NCBI GenBank assembly: GCA_029582265.1 | Contig: CM055816.1 | Span: 94,289,588-94,353,587, forward strand | Source: Zoroaster sp. YZ-2022 | Taxonomy: Eukaryota > Echinodermata > Asteroidea > Forcipulatida > Zoroasteridae | Reading direction: 5' to 3' | Length of the DNA: 64,000 bases | Part shown: piece after piece, positions 24,101-36,359 of the stretch | Numbering within the stretch: the stretch's first letter is position 1 | How the letters are laid out: each line of letters starts with the position of its first letter | Notes under the pieces: generated by a model | Seen by the model: the letters and a program-made list of their open reading frames with translations, nothing else | Database searches by the model: none | Told to the model about the DNA's origin: nothing | Position numbers and translations under genes: made by a program

Positions 24101-24127
24101 ATCATTGGCCCTACCATTGCCACACTA

Positions 24128-24310
24128 AGGTTGTTAACGTTAACCATGGTTTTATATAGTCAATATCTATAAAATTATACTAAAACGAACATACATCTAT
24201 AAAAAATGTGAAAGTTTACATACCTTCAAACGAAACCAAGTAATGAAGACCCCCTTCCATTAATTGTGCACGGATTCTCAAACGATCTGTTAACGTGAGA
24301 CGTTAAACCA
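24128..24310. repeat. Dispersed repeat, copy B
   Basis: Related to 15296-15480 through GTTAACGTTAACCATGG, TATACTAAAACGAACATACA, ATGTGAAAGTTTACATACC and TTCAAACGAAA. It begins right after the presumed right end of the hAT element. Confidence 0.65.
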
Positions 24311-25026
24311 TACAATCGTGTAGCCTACAAACTGAAGATTGTTGATGACTTGAACAGTTACGATACTGCATTTGGATGTGGTGTCAACGCTGTGTCGGGG
24401 TGCTGTAGGCTGGAACTCAGTCTGAGCCATGACACATCGGAGTCAACATGCTGTAAAAAATAATAGGAAAGTTTTATAAGTACATGTAGGTATGTGAATA
24501 TGCATCGCGAACTCACGTTCACGTTTCGGCCTTCCAAGTGCGCACAGCCTTTTAATCAGTCGGGCAGCGATGCCTTCCAAATGTCGCGCATAGCTTCATT
24601 GTGCTTGGGCGATGTGGAACAAGACCTACCTGATGATGTAGCTGACAATCCCCTCTGCATTCTCCATCTTGAAATTTATTTGTGCGATATACAGAAGCTA
24701 CGCAAATCATTATCTATACTTTTGGCTCGGAGATTTCCTCAATATTTCAGTTGAAGGTTGAGTAAAGAAGTAGTTTAAAACGTATAATTTATGAAATATA
24801 TACATTCATTTACATTTATACCAATTCTGGTGAAAATCGAACGATTCACCTGAAAACTGTACGCTCCTCAAAAAATGATGGACGTCAATGAAAATGACAT
24901 GCAGTCCAATCTCATCGTACAATTTTCATTCAAAAAAGTTATTTTATATCGCCAGAAATATACCAAAGTGATGTTTTCAAAAGTATTTTCAGTGGTCTTT
25001 CTTCACTGATGAAATCATTTCAATAT
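24311..25026. other. No feature seen
   Basis: The open frame at 24494-24754 has no recognisable motif and no supporting context. Confidence 0.4.
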
Positions 25027-25313
25027 AATAATAATAATAATAATAAAGATTTTTAGCGCGCACATATCCACCCTGCTGGGCGCTCAAGGCGCGGAAACAA
25101 AGAAAAAACATTAATACAAACAATATACAATGATAGCATAGGGAAAACAAATTATGTACCGAGATACATGTACCTACAATGCAATTACAAATATACATCA
25201 TCTTTGAAGAGTTGTGACATAAGATGAGTTTTAAGCATCGACTTGAATCTGGTTATACTATGACAAGATTTGAGATTAGTTGGAAGATGATTCCAGAGTA
25301 AGAGAGTTACGAA
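25027..25313 (-). pseudogene. LINE 3' end with (ATA)n tail
   Basis: The minus strand from 25313 to 25193 reads LWNHLPTNLKSCHSI, then FKSMLKTHL ... and a stop, the usual C-terminus of a CR1/L2/Jockey-type reverse transcriptase. The 3' UTR includes the widely dispersed GCGCTTTGAGCGCC-like block (plus strand TGGGCGCTCAAGGCGC) and ends in (ATT)n at 25046-25027. It is a heavily 5'-truncated insertion. Confidence 0.7.
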
Positions 25314-27572
25314 ATATTGATTCACAAAAAGCCTCAGTTTGGGTCACAATCTTTCTTATGTTTTTTCTTATAAACGGTGAGGGTAATTAATGGGTAATTA
25401 TTTAACTTCATAAAATTTGTTAACTTCGTTAATATTCACTCCACAGACGATTTTTTCACCTTTTTAAAGCTCTTATTTTCAAAGCTCTTATTTTTTATTT
25501 TTAAAGCTCTTTTCAATGGACAAAAGACAATTTCGTAGAAAGATGATGTGTGACGATTCAGCAAGCCTAAAAAATTTCGTCTGGGCACCACACACACACA
25601 GCGTCGATATATACATGTAGCTCCATTGTAACGATCTACTTGATTCATGCAACGTAATTGAAACGTTACAGAGTGGCTCCATGGATTTAAACACGGAAGC
25701 ATGTACGATAAACGTTGACTTCCGGTTTGGACAGGAAGTAAAGGTCAAATTGGGGTCACCTTTTTGTAAATATGTTTTGACAATTAACGATCTGTACAAT
25801 GGTGCAACAACTGTGAATTTACCTCTTGTGGTTGTTGAGATGTGATTTTTTTTAAATCGTAATTCGATATCTGATGATCTCATCATGACGTCACAACTCA
25901 TGTTTCATCTACTTGTTCAGTTCTAAGTACATGCCAAGTTTCAAGTTCATGTGAAGTTTGCAAGTATGTGTTTTTGCGGACAATCGCGGGGGAGCCAAGA
26001 AGAAGAAGTTTAAAAAAACGAACAAAAACAAGAGGTGTTTCGGGCACATACCCGAACACCTAACAATTAGCTAACCAGACTAGGGGAATGATCGCTATCT
26101 ATAATACACTATCGTATGTGCTTCCATGCACTCTTCGGGTATCGTACATTTATAAATCCGCATATTCTAGACAACTTCGATTTACAACTCAAGGCAAACC
26201 ACCGTTAATTAACAATAAGTACAGCCCAACAACTCACCAGTTAGTGCAGCAACCCTCCTTACACATTCCAGGACCCCCTTCTTCGTCTGAAGTTACTTTA
26301 GGTGTTCATAATATCACTTTTATTTCACACAATGTCAATCTGAATATATCACCGTCTGCGGCTAAGACGTCAAAAGACCGTTTTCCCACACTTTCTCTCA
26401 GCAGGGCGCTTCACTCTAATAATTACAGCGTGTAACTAAAACTAAGACTTTGACGTTAAATAAACCTTGATTGTACCATCCTGTCGTTCAGGAACACTAA
26501 TTACGCCACCAATTATTGATTTGACACTCATGCAATAGAGCACTACATTCTTTATTAATCACACCAGTTGACTGTTCCTGATCCTCCGCGGTCATCATAT
26601 GTGACAGTCAATTACATTCATGTCAAAATGTAAACAATAAACTGCGCCCTCAAGGGCCAACATGAATTCAGTTTTACCAATCACCACATTACGATACAAT
26701 ATTGTATTGGTCAATAATGGACATGAACGAAGTCAGAAGACCACACAGGATACAGTGGCGTAACTAGGATCAACATTTCAGGGGAGCACTAGGGGTGTCA
26801 ACTCAATTGTCAAATATTTGTAATTGGAAAAAACTTCAGCTTCATTAATGGTAATTTGAATTATTAGTTTTAATTAAAATTGAGTCCACTGCCATAATTG
26901 CCATTATGCACTCCATAAACATGTTAACATTTTTGAACTTACAAAAGACGATAAACACTTTAAGGCCACACAATTCATATTTGACACTTCTATCAGTTGC
27001 CATTGGTATCCCATGGTTTTGGACTATTCTTATGTGTGAATACAAAAGTACATGCATTGACAAAGTCACGCACGTTTTTCATATTTATTGCCAAATGACT
27101 ATATAACTGCGTCATTTTTTATTTGTAACGTTAAACATTGAAAATTTGTTTTTCTCCCAAAATTAATGTTTTTCAGGGGTATCTCAGGGTGATTGGTACC
27201 TGCAGTGTAACAAGTTCACATTTCGAGTATATGTTGCACCCTACACGCAGATTTGCCATATGATAAACTACAGTGTTGTGTAATTGGTAATTTGTTTTGG
27301 ACAACCTTTAAAAAGGTAGAAATTAAATAATTTGCTGGGACGCACTGGAATGCTTAACGAAACAAAAATTGCACAGTATGAAAACCTTGACCCCGGTAAG
27401 TTAATCACCACAAAATAAATACTCCCCACGGGTATCTTTTACAACTGAAAAAGAAGAGAAACTAATCCACAAGGTGGTGTTTTAAGAGATGTTTTGTGTT
27501 CAGCGGTTCAGTGCAACCCAACTGGGTATGCTTGCAATAATGCACTTACAAATATAATTGTCACATCCCCCA
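25314..27572. other. No gene recognised
   Basis: About 2.2 kb. A near-perfect 12-bp inverted repeat AGGTGTTTCGGG / CCCGAACACCT lies at about 26032-26063. The open frame at 26088-26435 has no known motif. A short CTCTTATTTT direct repeat occurs near 25470. Confidence 0.45.
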
Positions 27573-30500
27573 CACTCTTAAAAATACGTGGTTAAAAAGT
27601 AACCACGATGTGGTTATTTTTAACCACGTTCCTGTCGTCAACTATGCACCGACCCCAATGTTGTCAAAAATGACCACGGACAAGTGGTCAACAAAAACAA
27701 CCACGTATTGTTGTCGGAAATTGACCCCATTTGTGGTTGAAAAGTAACCCAATTCCGTGGTTAAACATTATGAGATTGACACCATTGGGGTAAAGCCATT
27801 GACTACTTATCGTGGTTGTCAGCACGGATCAAATTCAAATTAAATCCCGTGGCCAAAAAAAGTTACATAATCTGTGAAGACTCCTTGAATAAACACTATG
27901 TACACTTCGTTTGAATCTCTAAAAACAATTTATTTTCTTATCATAATCATAAGAAAAATGCATAAAATCATATTAACAAATTAAAATACAAAAAGGAAGC
28001 ATTATTTGGGGGATTTACAACATACTTTTTTTCAAGTTTCACTATTGTTTCAATCCACTTTTCAACTTACTTTGACATCTATTTTCATTTCTAATTGTAA
28101 CTAGATTTGCACCTGTGTTAGTCATTTTGGTTTTTTTTTTTGCTTTTTGTTTGTTTGTTTGTTTGTTTGTTTTTGTTTGTACTGCATTGTGGCTATTTCC
28201 CTGTCCCTATTTTCGCTGTCCCATTCCTGTATTTGTTTATGAAAGAAGTTCCCCACCGTTTCGTTTGGTTTTGTTGTTCAAGTGTGCCCGCAGGCTTCTT
28301 ACTGCTGGTGTGGTGGCTTCCCTCCCCTTTCCATCGGGAATTCCGTACACCACCTTTTGCAAAAATTCCCAGGTGGTGCTGCATTGTCTGGGATACTCTA
28401 TGTTAAAAACATAAAATAACTTAAAACAAAGGTCGACAGCTTTTAATAGCGAGGTAGTCGAAATGGCCCGCCCTTCAAAGATGACAAATGTCTGCGATGG
28501 CTGGGAACGTTCGCCAAGAACAAGACTAAACGGCTGGGGCCTGTCGCCTGCAACAACCACCTTTTTCAAATACGCCGGTAGATTGGTCCCAACCTAAGAC
28601 ATATGAAATCAATAATACCAAAAATAATGTCATTCCACGATACTGTAATGAAATAAAGGATATAAACCAACATACATTTTAGGCGTTTGTAAATAATGTT
28701 TTTTCTTATAGTTCTACTCTCTTTCCTAGGTACGGCATACATCCAAAGTGAAAAAGAGTATGAATACACGAACGGTGTTTTTCTTGCCATGAAATTTTAA
28801 TTAAGTCTATAGGCCCTATAGCAAAGATTTTTCTTGTTTTTGTTGTCATTTTGAGGAAACTGAAGATTTTGCTAACTTAATGGCAAAACACTGCTGATTG
28901 TGGAAGAAAAAAATTAACGACTATTTTACTTACAGGCTGTTTATCAATGAAAGAAGCAAGAGCGTCTGCATGGGTTGCTGTAGCATATTTCCCTGTTGCT
29001 TTCTTCACCCTTCCAGGAGGCAAGAACAACGGAAGGCAGTGTAAAATAGTCTGTGTGTCCTCTGTGAAATAATTGAATAAATAAAAAATGTAATCAATAA
29101 CTCAACCACAATTTTTTCCATTTCATACAAGACTAACTTTACACATCCCTAAAAACAAATCAAGTTTCATTTTTAAATCAAGTGTGAATTTCTTTTCTAA
29201 AATTATGTGCATAATCGTGAGGCCCCTAAAATATTTGTCTGTCACAAAAAGTCTGAAAAAACCAAAATTAGGATGCGAGACTTGCTTTTATTTATTATTA
29301 TTACGTTTTCTTTTGTGTGTGTGTTTTAAGTTCTTGCGTATTTTGTGAGTAAAAACAACAACTTTTGATACTTTGTTTTAAAAAAAATCAATAAAAGATG
29401 AGATGCGCCAAAGTTTGCAATCAAACCAAAATTCGCATGGCGTACATAATGAAACATTGTTTCTCTTTTTGGCCTTATTGTGGGAAGTTGTGCAGGGTGT
29501 CGACCTATTCTCATGATGCATTATTAACCATTTGGTAACACACTTTGTTGTGAATGGCATGTATTGCTGACAATTTTTACTTCAGAAAATATAGCAACTG
29601 TACAGATACCAGTGAAACCGGTGAAACAGACAATAAACATTGGTGACCTTTTACACCTCAAAAGACGAAGGTTCTGTGACACGGGACGTTAAGTTTGACC
29701 TTTGAGGAAGGAAATACCAACGTCCATGGCCAAGACAACTGGCACCCAAAACCATACGTTCGCAGTGTGAAAATGCCTCTAGTTTAGTGGAATTATACGT
29801 TGATTACAACGCAAAGGGCGCTCAGAGGGCTAGCTTTCTCGTGAAATTAAAAAGAAAATTAAAGTTTTATTCATTAGGCGAGTCGATGATGATGGATGTT
29901 TAACGGCGTTAAAATTCAGATGGGGATCAGTGGAAAGACAGTCGTGTGTCGTCGTTGTTTCAGCCAGTTCAGGCCAAAATTATTTTTAGCATTACCTTTA
30001 TTGTATGGCCCGTTAAATATATAATGACCAAATTAATCAACTATGGGGCCTTTGTTATAGGTCTAGTCTTCTGGAAGACGACTTTGATGTCAATCAATCC
30101 CAACGCAAATGAAACAATCCTAATCCTAATCCCCATACACCTAGGCCTATATTACAAAAGACGTCAAACAATCATGATCTACTACGGTCGATTATTTTTA
30201 AACAAACAGATATGGCCTTTTTGACAGCTCGTAAGCCGATGGCCTTATGTCAACAAATGTAGATGGTTTCACTTATTTCCTTGTCCAAATAAACTTACCT
30301 TGGAACGTCTTTATCAGATCCTCAAAGCCCCAATCCCGCAGCAATTGCTCCATTGTGAGGTCCAACACGTTGTCAAGTATTAAAACAATGGCGTCTCCTC
30401 GCCTGATGATGCGCCAGCATCGTGTGATGAGCAGCGCGGCCTATCACACGCCGAGCTGGTATGCCGCACCAATCACATTGCTCATTTTCTTTAACCACTT

Positions 30501-30642
30501 TACGTGGTCAAAATTTCACAAAAGTGTGGTCGGCGTGAAAAACATTTTTAACACCTTCGTGGTCACTTTTTCTGAAAAATGACCACGAACGGTGTCAAAT
30601 TATTTTGACCACTAAATTTGCAACCACGTATTTTTAAGAGTG
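27573..30642 (-). mobile_element. 3.07-kb TIR element enclosing a spliced SAM-like gene
   Basis: The left end CACTCTTAAAAATACGTGG (27573 on) and the right end, whose reverse complement is identical over 21 bp (30642 back), are perfect terminal inverted repeats. Both ends carry subterminal zones (27590-27830 and 30485-30620) packed with GTGGTTA / TAACCAC and CGTGGTCA motifs on both strands. The dinucleotide CA flanks both ends, which is too short to prove a target duplication. The only gene recognised inside is the minus-strand SAM-like gene. No transposase motif was seen. The superfamily is not assigned; CACT termini recall CACTA elements but the rest does not. Confidence 0.75.
28237..30353 (-). 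CDS. SAM-like, multi-copy-family protein inside TIR element, three exons
   Basis: Exon 1 (30353-30299) starts at ATG and reads MEQLLRDWGFEDLIKTFQ, the first helices of a SAM domain, then GTAAG. Exon 2 (29061-28934) follows TTTCACAG and reads DTQTILHCLPLFLPPGR and THADALASFIDKQP, then GTAAGT. Exon 3 (28593-28237) follows TCTTAG and reads VGTNLPAYLKKV, QPFSLVLGERS, TFVIFEGRAI, LKAVDLCFKLFYVFNIEYP, TWEFLQKVVY to a stop. The three exons (55+128+357 nt) join in frame to 179 residues. The exon 3 block (SLLKAVDLCFK ... EYP ... W-x-FLQK) is known from large families of uncharacterised SAM-containing proteins in fish, cnidarians and lancelets. The SAM domain appears shortened, so an intermediate exon could be missed. 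Function is unknown. Confidence 0.7.
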
Positions 30643-31110
30643 CACCACTACCTACAAGTGACGTTTGAAACGTCACCTCTCCCCAACAAAAATAAAATAA
30701 AAATCTCTGGCTACGCGCATGTTGATGGATTCCAAAACGATTTTAGTTTTTTTGTCAAATCAATACCGGTATGTAGCTGAATTTGCTTGTAATTATTATT
30801 GACTATTATTTACAAGCGTTTTTACCAAGTTTTAGGAATTTAAAACACCTGAAATGTATAGAAAATTTGTACTTAAAGTAAGTTGGATTAAAAAAAATAA
30901 AATAAAATGCTTAACTTTTGAGTCCCTTGTCGGGAGGTATACGACATTTTTTTAATTTTAGGCCTAAGTTATAATTATTATTTGGGGGGGGGGGGTTAAA
31001 TATAAGCTTTGTATGAGGAGAGTATTTACAAACGTGATAAAATAATCTCTCTTGAATTTTGTTGGTCCTGAAAAGGACCGTTTGCTTTGTTTTGAAGTGT
31101 GATGGGGAAC
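30643..31110. other. No gene; poly-G tract
   Basis: Contains a G11 run near 30986. No other feature was recognised between the TIR element and the Tc1 remnant. Confidence 0.45.
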
Positions 31111-31825
31111 CTAGTAGCCTGATGCTTGACCCTGCCTCTCCAACGACTTTCGGGATACCTTTATGAAGGTGTGAGATATATGACCTGCATTTTGCCCTGT
31201 TACTTTGGTTCTCCAAAATTCCTCGATGCCATCTATGAGCTGCTGTTGGGTCATAGGCTTAATTTTTTCCGGAGGAAGTGTTTCAGCTCTGCCCACCGTT
31301 TTCCACCAATGAATGCCAAGGGCGACCATCTGTATTTGTGCTCTGCCACTGGTATGTTTCGGGTCATTATCCTGTTGAAAACGACAGCCATTGGGGAAAC
31401 CCTTGTTATGAATGGTTGAAGTGTGTTCCGTAGTATCTCGGTTGAGTAAAACTCGCCGTCCATTATTCCTCCAAATATCAGCACTTGCGTTGCTCGTCGC
31501 TTAGATATCCAATCCCACACGAATGCTTGGGTTTAACCCGAAGAGTTCATGGCTGTCCCCGTTTCCTGAAAGAACGCTTGAGATGTCTTTGAATTTCGAC
31601 AGAGCACTCGTCAGTCCAAATGACATCATCGAAGGTTTCGCCTCTCTCTAAGCAACCTTGGGCGAATTCTAGACGCTTCGGGCGATTAGCATACCTGATT
31701 AGCTGACAGTATCGCATCCCTGACCGTTCCCACCCTGATATCGAAAGAAATTCTCTTGTTTCATTCAGGATAATGGTTTGCAGCTCCTCTGCATTCAGCT
31801 CGTTGTTGGCGGTCAAGAATCTGAA
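31111..31825 (-). pseudogene. Tc1/mariner transposase remnant lacking the third catalytic motif
   Basis: Minus-strand order: LTANNELNAEELQ-like start near 31816, RPKRLEFAQGC, then VIWTDECSVEIQRH (first catalytic Asp of this part) near 31620; IFGGIMDGEFYSTEILRNTL (31400-31480); FQQDNDPKHTSG near 31350-31385 (second Asp); IHWWKT; then, in another frame, WAELKHFLRKK, KPMTQQQLIDGIEEFW and the C-terminal end at 31111. The segment that normally carries P-x-E-S-P-D-L-N-P-I-E between WWKT and the W-x-E-L-K block is missing, so the last DDE/D acidic residue is gone. Frameshifts are also present. The N-terminal DNA-binding half and both inverted repeats are not visible. The remnant cannot catalyse transposition. 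Confidence 0.85.
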
Positions 31826-31894
31826 TTGCAGCAGTACACTTTGATTTTCTTCCAGATCTCGACCGATTTACTATACTCCTGTCCCACCTGCGGT

Positions 31895-32005
31895 CGATTT
31901 CACGAACTCATCGTAACTTACGATGCATCGCAAGGTTTACGATGTATCGCGGCACTACGATGCATTGCAGCTGCGACGTATCTTGTGAACCATTTCACGA
32001 AATGC
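31895..32005. repeat. ACGATGYATCG palindrome-rich block
   Basis: Contains repeated ACGATGCATCG / ACGATGTATCG / ACGATGCATTG units between TTTCACGAA and TTTCACGAA, and resembles a small foldback or MITE core. No coding potential. Confidence 0.45.
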
Positions 32006-32150
32006 ATTCAAAATACACGCGTTTATTTGATTAAACAGCTATATATTTAACAATTAAACACTTTAACATGTTTATTATTTGCTGTTAAACACCAGAACAT
32101 GTTTAATACCTAAACATACACACTGTTTATAAAATGTTTAGATGTTTGTT

Positions 32151-32510
32151 TATAAACACTTTGACGTGTTTACAGGCCTGTAACGATTTTTAAACACTCA
32201 CACGTGTTTTAAATTGTGTAAGTGTTTAGCTTAAAACAATAACAAAATTATAAACATGTCAATGTGTTTTAAAAAAGGTTGCACACATACATGATCGTGT
32301 TCATTTACTTTTCTTATAAACACTTTGACGTATTTATGGGCCTGTAACAGTTTTTAAACACGCTGACATGTTTTTCAATTGTATAAGTGATTAACTCCAA
32401 AACAGTAACATAAATATAAACGTGTCAATGTATTTAAAAAACGGTTATACACACTAAGTGCTTTGCTGATAAACACTTTGACGTATGTACGGCAACGTGT
32501 TTTTAAAACA
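32151..32510. repeat. Tandem repeat, about 155-164-bp unit (TAAACACTTTGACGT)
   Basis: TATAAACACTTTGACGT recurs at 32151, 32315 and 32468. The following GGCCTGTAAC, TTTTTAAACAC and AAACATGTCAATGT blocks are also repeated, so there are two full units and one partial. The whole 32045-32830 stretch is unusually dense in GTTTA / TAAAC words, including in DNA outside the units. Confidence 0.8.
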
Positions 32511-32593
32511 CCCTATACATGTATGTTAACATTGCAAATTTATTTGCAGTATAAACACCCACAAAACATGTTAAACTGCCAAATGTTTAACAC

Positions 32594-32830
32594 AGTCTTT
32601 TAAATCCTTTGAAATAACAATTAATTTAAAACATATTGTCACACAAAATGTTTCCTATTTAATTCTACATCAGTATATAAACACCTAAAAACATGTTAAA
32701 ACGTCAAATGTTTAATAGTCTTTTAAATCCTTTAAAATAACAATTGTTTTAAAAGGTAAATTGTAAGGTTTTTGTCTCCCAAAATGTTTCATATTTCATT
32801 CTACATTATTTTAGCTAATATCGATAAATG
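32594..32830. repeat. Tandem repeat, 123-bp unit, two copies
   Basis: AGTCTTTTAAATCCTTT begins at 32594 and again at 32717. ATAACAATT, AAAATGTTTC and TTCTACAT blocks follow in both units. It lies just left of the assembly gap. Confidence 0.75.
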
Positions 32831-33062
32831 TTTTCATAAATTAAATTGCAACACTAAATATTTGTAAATTTGTTTCACTTGTGAAAAAAATTAAATAAAA
32901 AATCAGTTAAAAGGTTTCCGAAATCTGTTTATTGGTGGGAAAAAGAAAATCAAAGCTTTAGCCCAAGTTTCCAATTCATTGCTTTTATAGTAAATTGCAA
33001 AATTTAATTATTTTTTAAATGTGTTCAATGGTGAGAATGAGAAAATTAGTAACTTGAACACA

Positions 33063-33562
33063 NNNNNNNNNNNNNNNNNNNNNNNNNNNNNNNNNNNNNN
33101 NNNNNNNNNNNNNNNNNNNNNNNNNNNNNNNNNNNNNNNNNNNNNNNNNNNNNNNNNNNNNNNNNNNNNNNNNNNNNNNNNNNNNNNNNNNNNNNNNNNN
33201 NNNNNNNNNNNNNNNNNNNNNNNNNNNNNNNNNNNNNNNNNNNNNNNNNNNNNNNNNNNNNNNNNNNNNNNNNNNNNNNNNNNNNNNNNNNNNNNNNNNN
33301 NNNNNNNNNNNNNNNNNNNNNNNNNNNNNNNNNNNNNNNNNNNNNNNNNNNNNNNNNNNNNNNNNNNNNNNNNNNNNNNNNNNNNNNNNNNNNNNNNNNN
33401 NNNNNNNNNNNNNNNNNNNNNNNNNNNNNNNNNNNNNNNNNNNNNNNNNNNNNNNNNNNNNNNNNNNNNNNNNNNNNNNNNNNNNNNNNNNNNNNNNNNN
33501 NNNNNNNNNNNNNNNNNNNNNNNNNNNNNNNNNNNNNNNNNNNNNNNNNNNNNNNNNNNNNN
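33063..33562. other. Assembly gap, 500 N
   Basis: Exactly 500 undetermined bases, probably a placeholder of unknown true length. It falls between a tandem-repeat zone and the right end of a piggyBac-type element, both of which could cause misassembly. Open frames running through it are artefacts. Confidence 0.98.
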
Positions 33563-33785
33563 ACCCCCCAAAAAAACAAGCATTTGTTTTATTGGTCAAT
33601 ATTTTTCTTGTCATAACTTGTGGAGTTATTTGTTGTCATTGAGAGTGGCCTTTCATGATGTTGTTGAGTGAGGGCGCTATACACTGAAAAGTTGTTAAAA
33701 AGTCTCTGGTAAAGAACTGAACATGCTATGCAAAACCGGTAGCAACCAAGGCATGACTGATCAAATATAGCTCAGTATTGAAGGG
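33563..33785 (+). mobile_element. Right end of a second piggyBac-type element, cut by the gap
   Basis: The sequence GTGAGGGCGCTATACA near 33668, then CAAGGCATGACTGA, and the end TATTGAAGGG followed by TTAA (33786-33789) match the right end of the copy ending at 12887 in the same order and spacing. Here the TTAA target is intact. The rest of the element would lie in or left of the gap. Confidence 0.7.
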
Positions 33786-33789
33786 TTAA

Positions 33790-34874
33790 ACCGGTTTTTG
33801 GGGGTAGTGAGCCAACCCCCCAAAAGAACAGGTTTTGGGGTAGTGAGCCAGCCCCCAACATCTTATCTACTCATGGTACTTTTTAGTAGAAATAATCAAT
33901 AATAATTTAGGCCGAGGTCTGGGATATATATTCATTTACTTATTTAATCCATGGCTCAAGTGTGCAGCAAATATAGTGTTGAATAAACCTCAGAATTACA
34001 TTTAAATGTTAAATCTTTGTTGATCAGTTTTGTCTTATTGGTCTGAGGTTGTACAATTTATGCAACATGCAATGCCCTAAAACAGTCGTTGAGTATCCAT
34101 TATAAATGCATACCACACGCGCAGTGGGCTTTTGACAACGACTGTTTGAAAATTATGGTCAAAATATTTCAGTGCCAGTTGTGTATTTAGAAACACCTTG
34201 CATTATATTTCTATATTTTGAAACGTTCTTACCCACAAAAATACTTACCATAATGGCCAGGGAAGTATTAACTGCCAAACACAACAAAGAAACCCATGTC
34301 GTCGTGTAGACACTATATAGTTGACTAACGTTGGCCATGCCTGTGTAGACATGCTGGCATTGCTGCAGATAGCATAGCCGTCACGTCGCGAACACGTGAA
34401 ATCTTACTCTATTTTTCAGATAAATCACACTATGCCCAATAATGAATTGCACATTTTCATGTAAATTAGGATTAGAAAAATAAGAAAAATTCTTGATTTG
34501 TCGTGAATCCACCGGATTTCTACAGAAAAATGCCCTTGTTTACGTGGCATTTCCATGCGATAAACGTGGCTACATGGGAATCACTGGTGTTCTGCAAAGT
34601 GCACTAAAATACAGTTTAATCCAAATGGCCCAACAAATCTTTGACTATGTATAATTCATTAGATTCTTCATTACATCACTATATTTGCATGTCTTCCTAG
34701 CAACTAGGTTCCCAGGGGGTGCTTTTTTAACGTCGTCATCGATATGAAAAAACATAACAATAACCATGTAAACAACGCCCAGGAAGACGGCGCGGCTAGT
34801 CACGTGACATTATTTTTCACTGTCCAAACATTACCAACAGAGGGCGCACATTGTACGCGTTGAAACAGCCGTGA
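33790..34874. other. No gene; short GGGGTAGTGAGCCA duplication
   Basis: GGTTTTTGGGGGTAGTGAGC is repeated twice at 33790-33860. Nothing else is recognised. Confidence 0.5.
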
Positions 34875-35344
34875 AGGGTGCACCCAACTAAATCAACTCC
34901 CATAGTAAACAGTGCTAAATACACAATATTCAAAAATCATTAAAAAATACTTAGAAGTCCCACAGTTTTTAAAACCAAAAGAAAAAATATTGATCGATAT
35001 ATAACCTTTTATTTTCTTCTCTATTCACTGTCTAAAGTCCAGGTTATTCTCATCCCAATGAAAACCACCCTCTACAGTAGTGAAAACGTCCACACTGAAA
35101 AGCAGCCATTTTGGAAAAAGGCCTTACGCTTGAAATCAAATTAGGACCACTTTTTCAGGGCCTAGTGTGTCCAAAATACTCACAGTTGGAAGCCAAGGAC
35201 CCCGGGTTATGATAGTGGGCCATTTTACACAATCCATCAAATGAATGGGCCTCAAATCTTGTTTTTTTCAGAAAATTTGAGGCATACACTTTATGATAAA
35301 CAGCTCGGCGCATGAATTCCTCACTATTTAGTGGGGTGCACCCT
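34875..35344 (+). repeat. Palindrome-ended 470-bp repeat, left copy
   Basis: Starts AGGGTGCACCCAACTAAAT and ends ATTTAGTGGGGTGCACCCT, a 19-bp terminal inverted repeat with one mismatch. It is nearly identical to 39353-39834 in the same orientation, apart from a 12-bp block (TCCAGGGAGTTT) missing here and a few single-base indels. No coding potential. It can be read as a MITE or, with the other copy, as the flanking repeat of a 4.96-kb unit. Confidence 0.85.
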
Positions 35345-36359
35345 TTAAAGAGATGATTTTTTTCAATTTGACTTGGGAACACACTAAGGACATCCAGTAT
35401 ATTGCAGAGGTCATGTTTCTGAAAAAAAATTGAAAAATATTACTCCACTGCAAAATGCCAGCTTTAAGCATATTGGTTCGTCTATGATGTTTCTGTGCAG
35501 TTTGCAATGGATAACCATGCATTGTGTATGCATTATTGTATTTCTTGGGTGCAATGTTTTTCTTTAACAAAATTTTTAAATAACAATTAGTTTCCTCCTT
35601 GAATATTTAAACAATATCTGAGATATTATCTAAAGGCAATTTCAGACAGTTTTACAAAATTAACCTTATTAGGGGCGGATCCAGGTTGACAGAAAATGGG
35701 GCCTCATACACAATGAATCATACGCTGAGGGGGCAAATCACGAGCCTTTCTTCACATGATGTGCTGAGAAGAAAATGTAAAATGTAAATTGTTTCATGGT
35801 AAACAGACCACAAAGAGAAAGAACATCCCCAACCCTGCATACATCCCCCATGTATATACAGGTCCTTGCAAAGAGAGTTGATCAAAATTGTTGATAAAAC
35901 AGATATTTAAAGAGTATATACAGTTTTTTCTTCAATGCATGCATTCCTGAACCAGTACTATTTTAGAAACAACTACTTGTAATAGTTTTGTGAATTTTAC
36001 TAATGCAACACACATGTAACACTAATTAAAGACAACAAATAACAACCAACTTCCAATGATAATTATGCACTGTGTGAAACACTCAATGGATTAAGCTGCT
36101 TAGTAGTTGGTCAATTCATTAAGCCTCACTCTTCCCCCAATAAAAAAGACAACCTTAAATGAGGATGCCCCATTGTGCTCTCCCAAGCTGTGTTTGTGTT
36201 TTCCTAAGAAAAACTGGTTTCACTTCATTGTTCAAAACATGCATACTATTAAGTAATGATGAGCACATGCACTGGTGATGTATAAGAAGCTATGTATAAT
36301 TCACTATGTAGTTAAATCACTACTTGCAATAAGCCAGCTGTGAGCATATCAGTTGCAAA
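35345..36359. other. Inner spacer between flanking repeat and transposase
   Basis: No motif was recognised. A gene start is suggested only at its right edge, where the transposase frame opens. Confidence 0.4.

Noticed and set aside
26088..26435. 115-codon ORF as a gene
   Set aside because: No recognisable domain or neighbouring exon; composition is unremarkable.
28115..28414. Plus-strand ORFs over the SAM-like gene
   Set aside because: Shadows of the minus-strand exon at 28237-28593 and of a TTTG microsatellite.
33008..33671. Long open frames on both strands across 33063-33562
   Set aside because: They consist of undetermined residues from the N gap.
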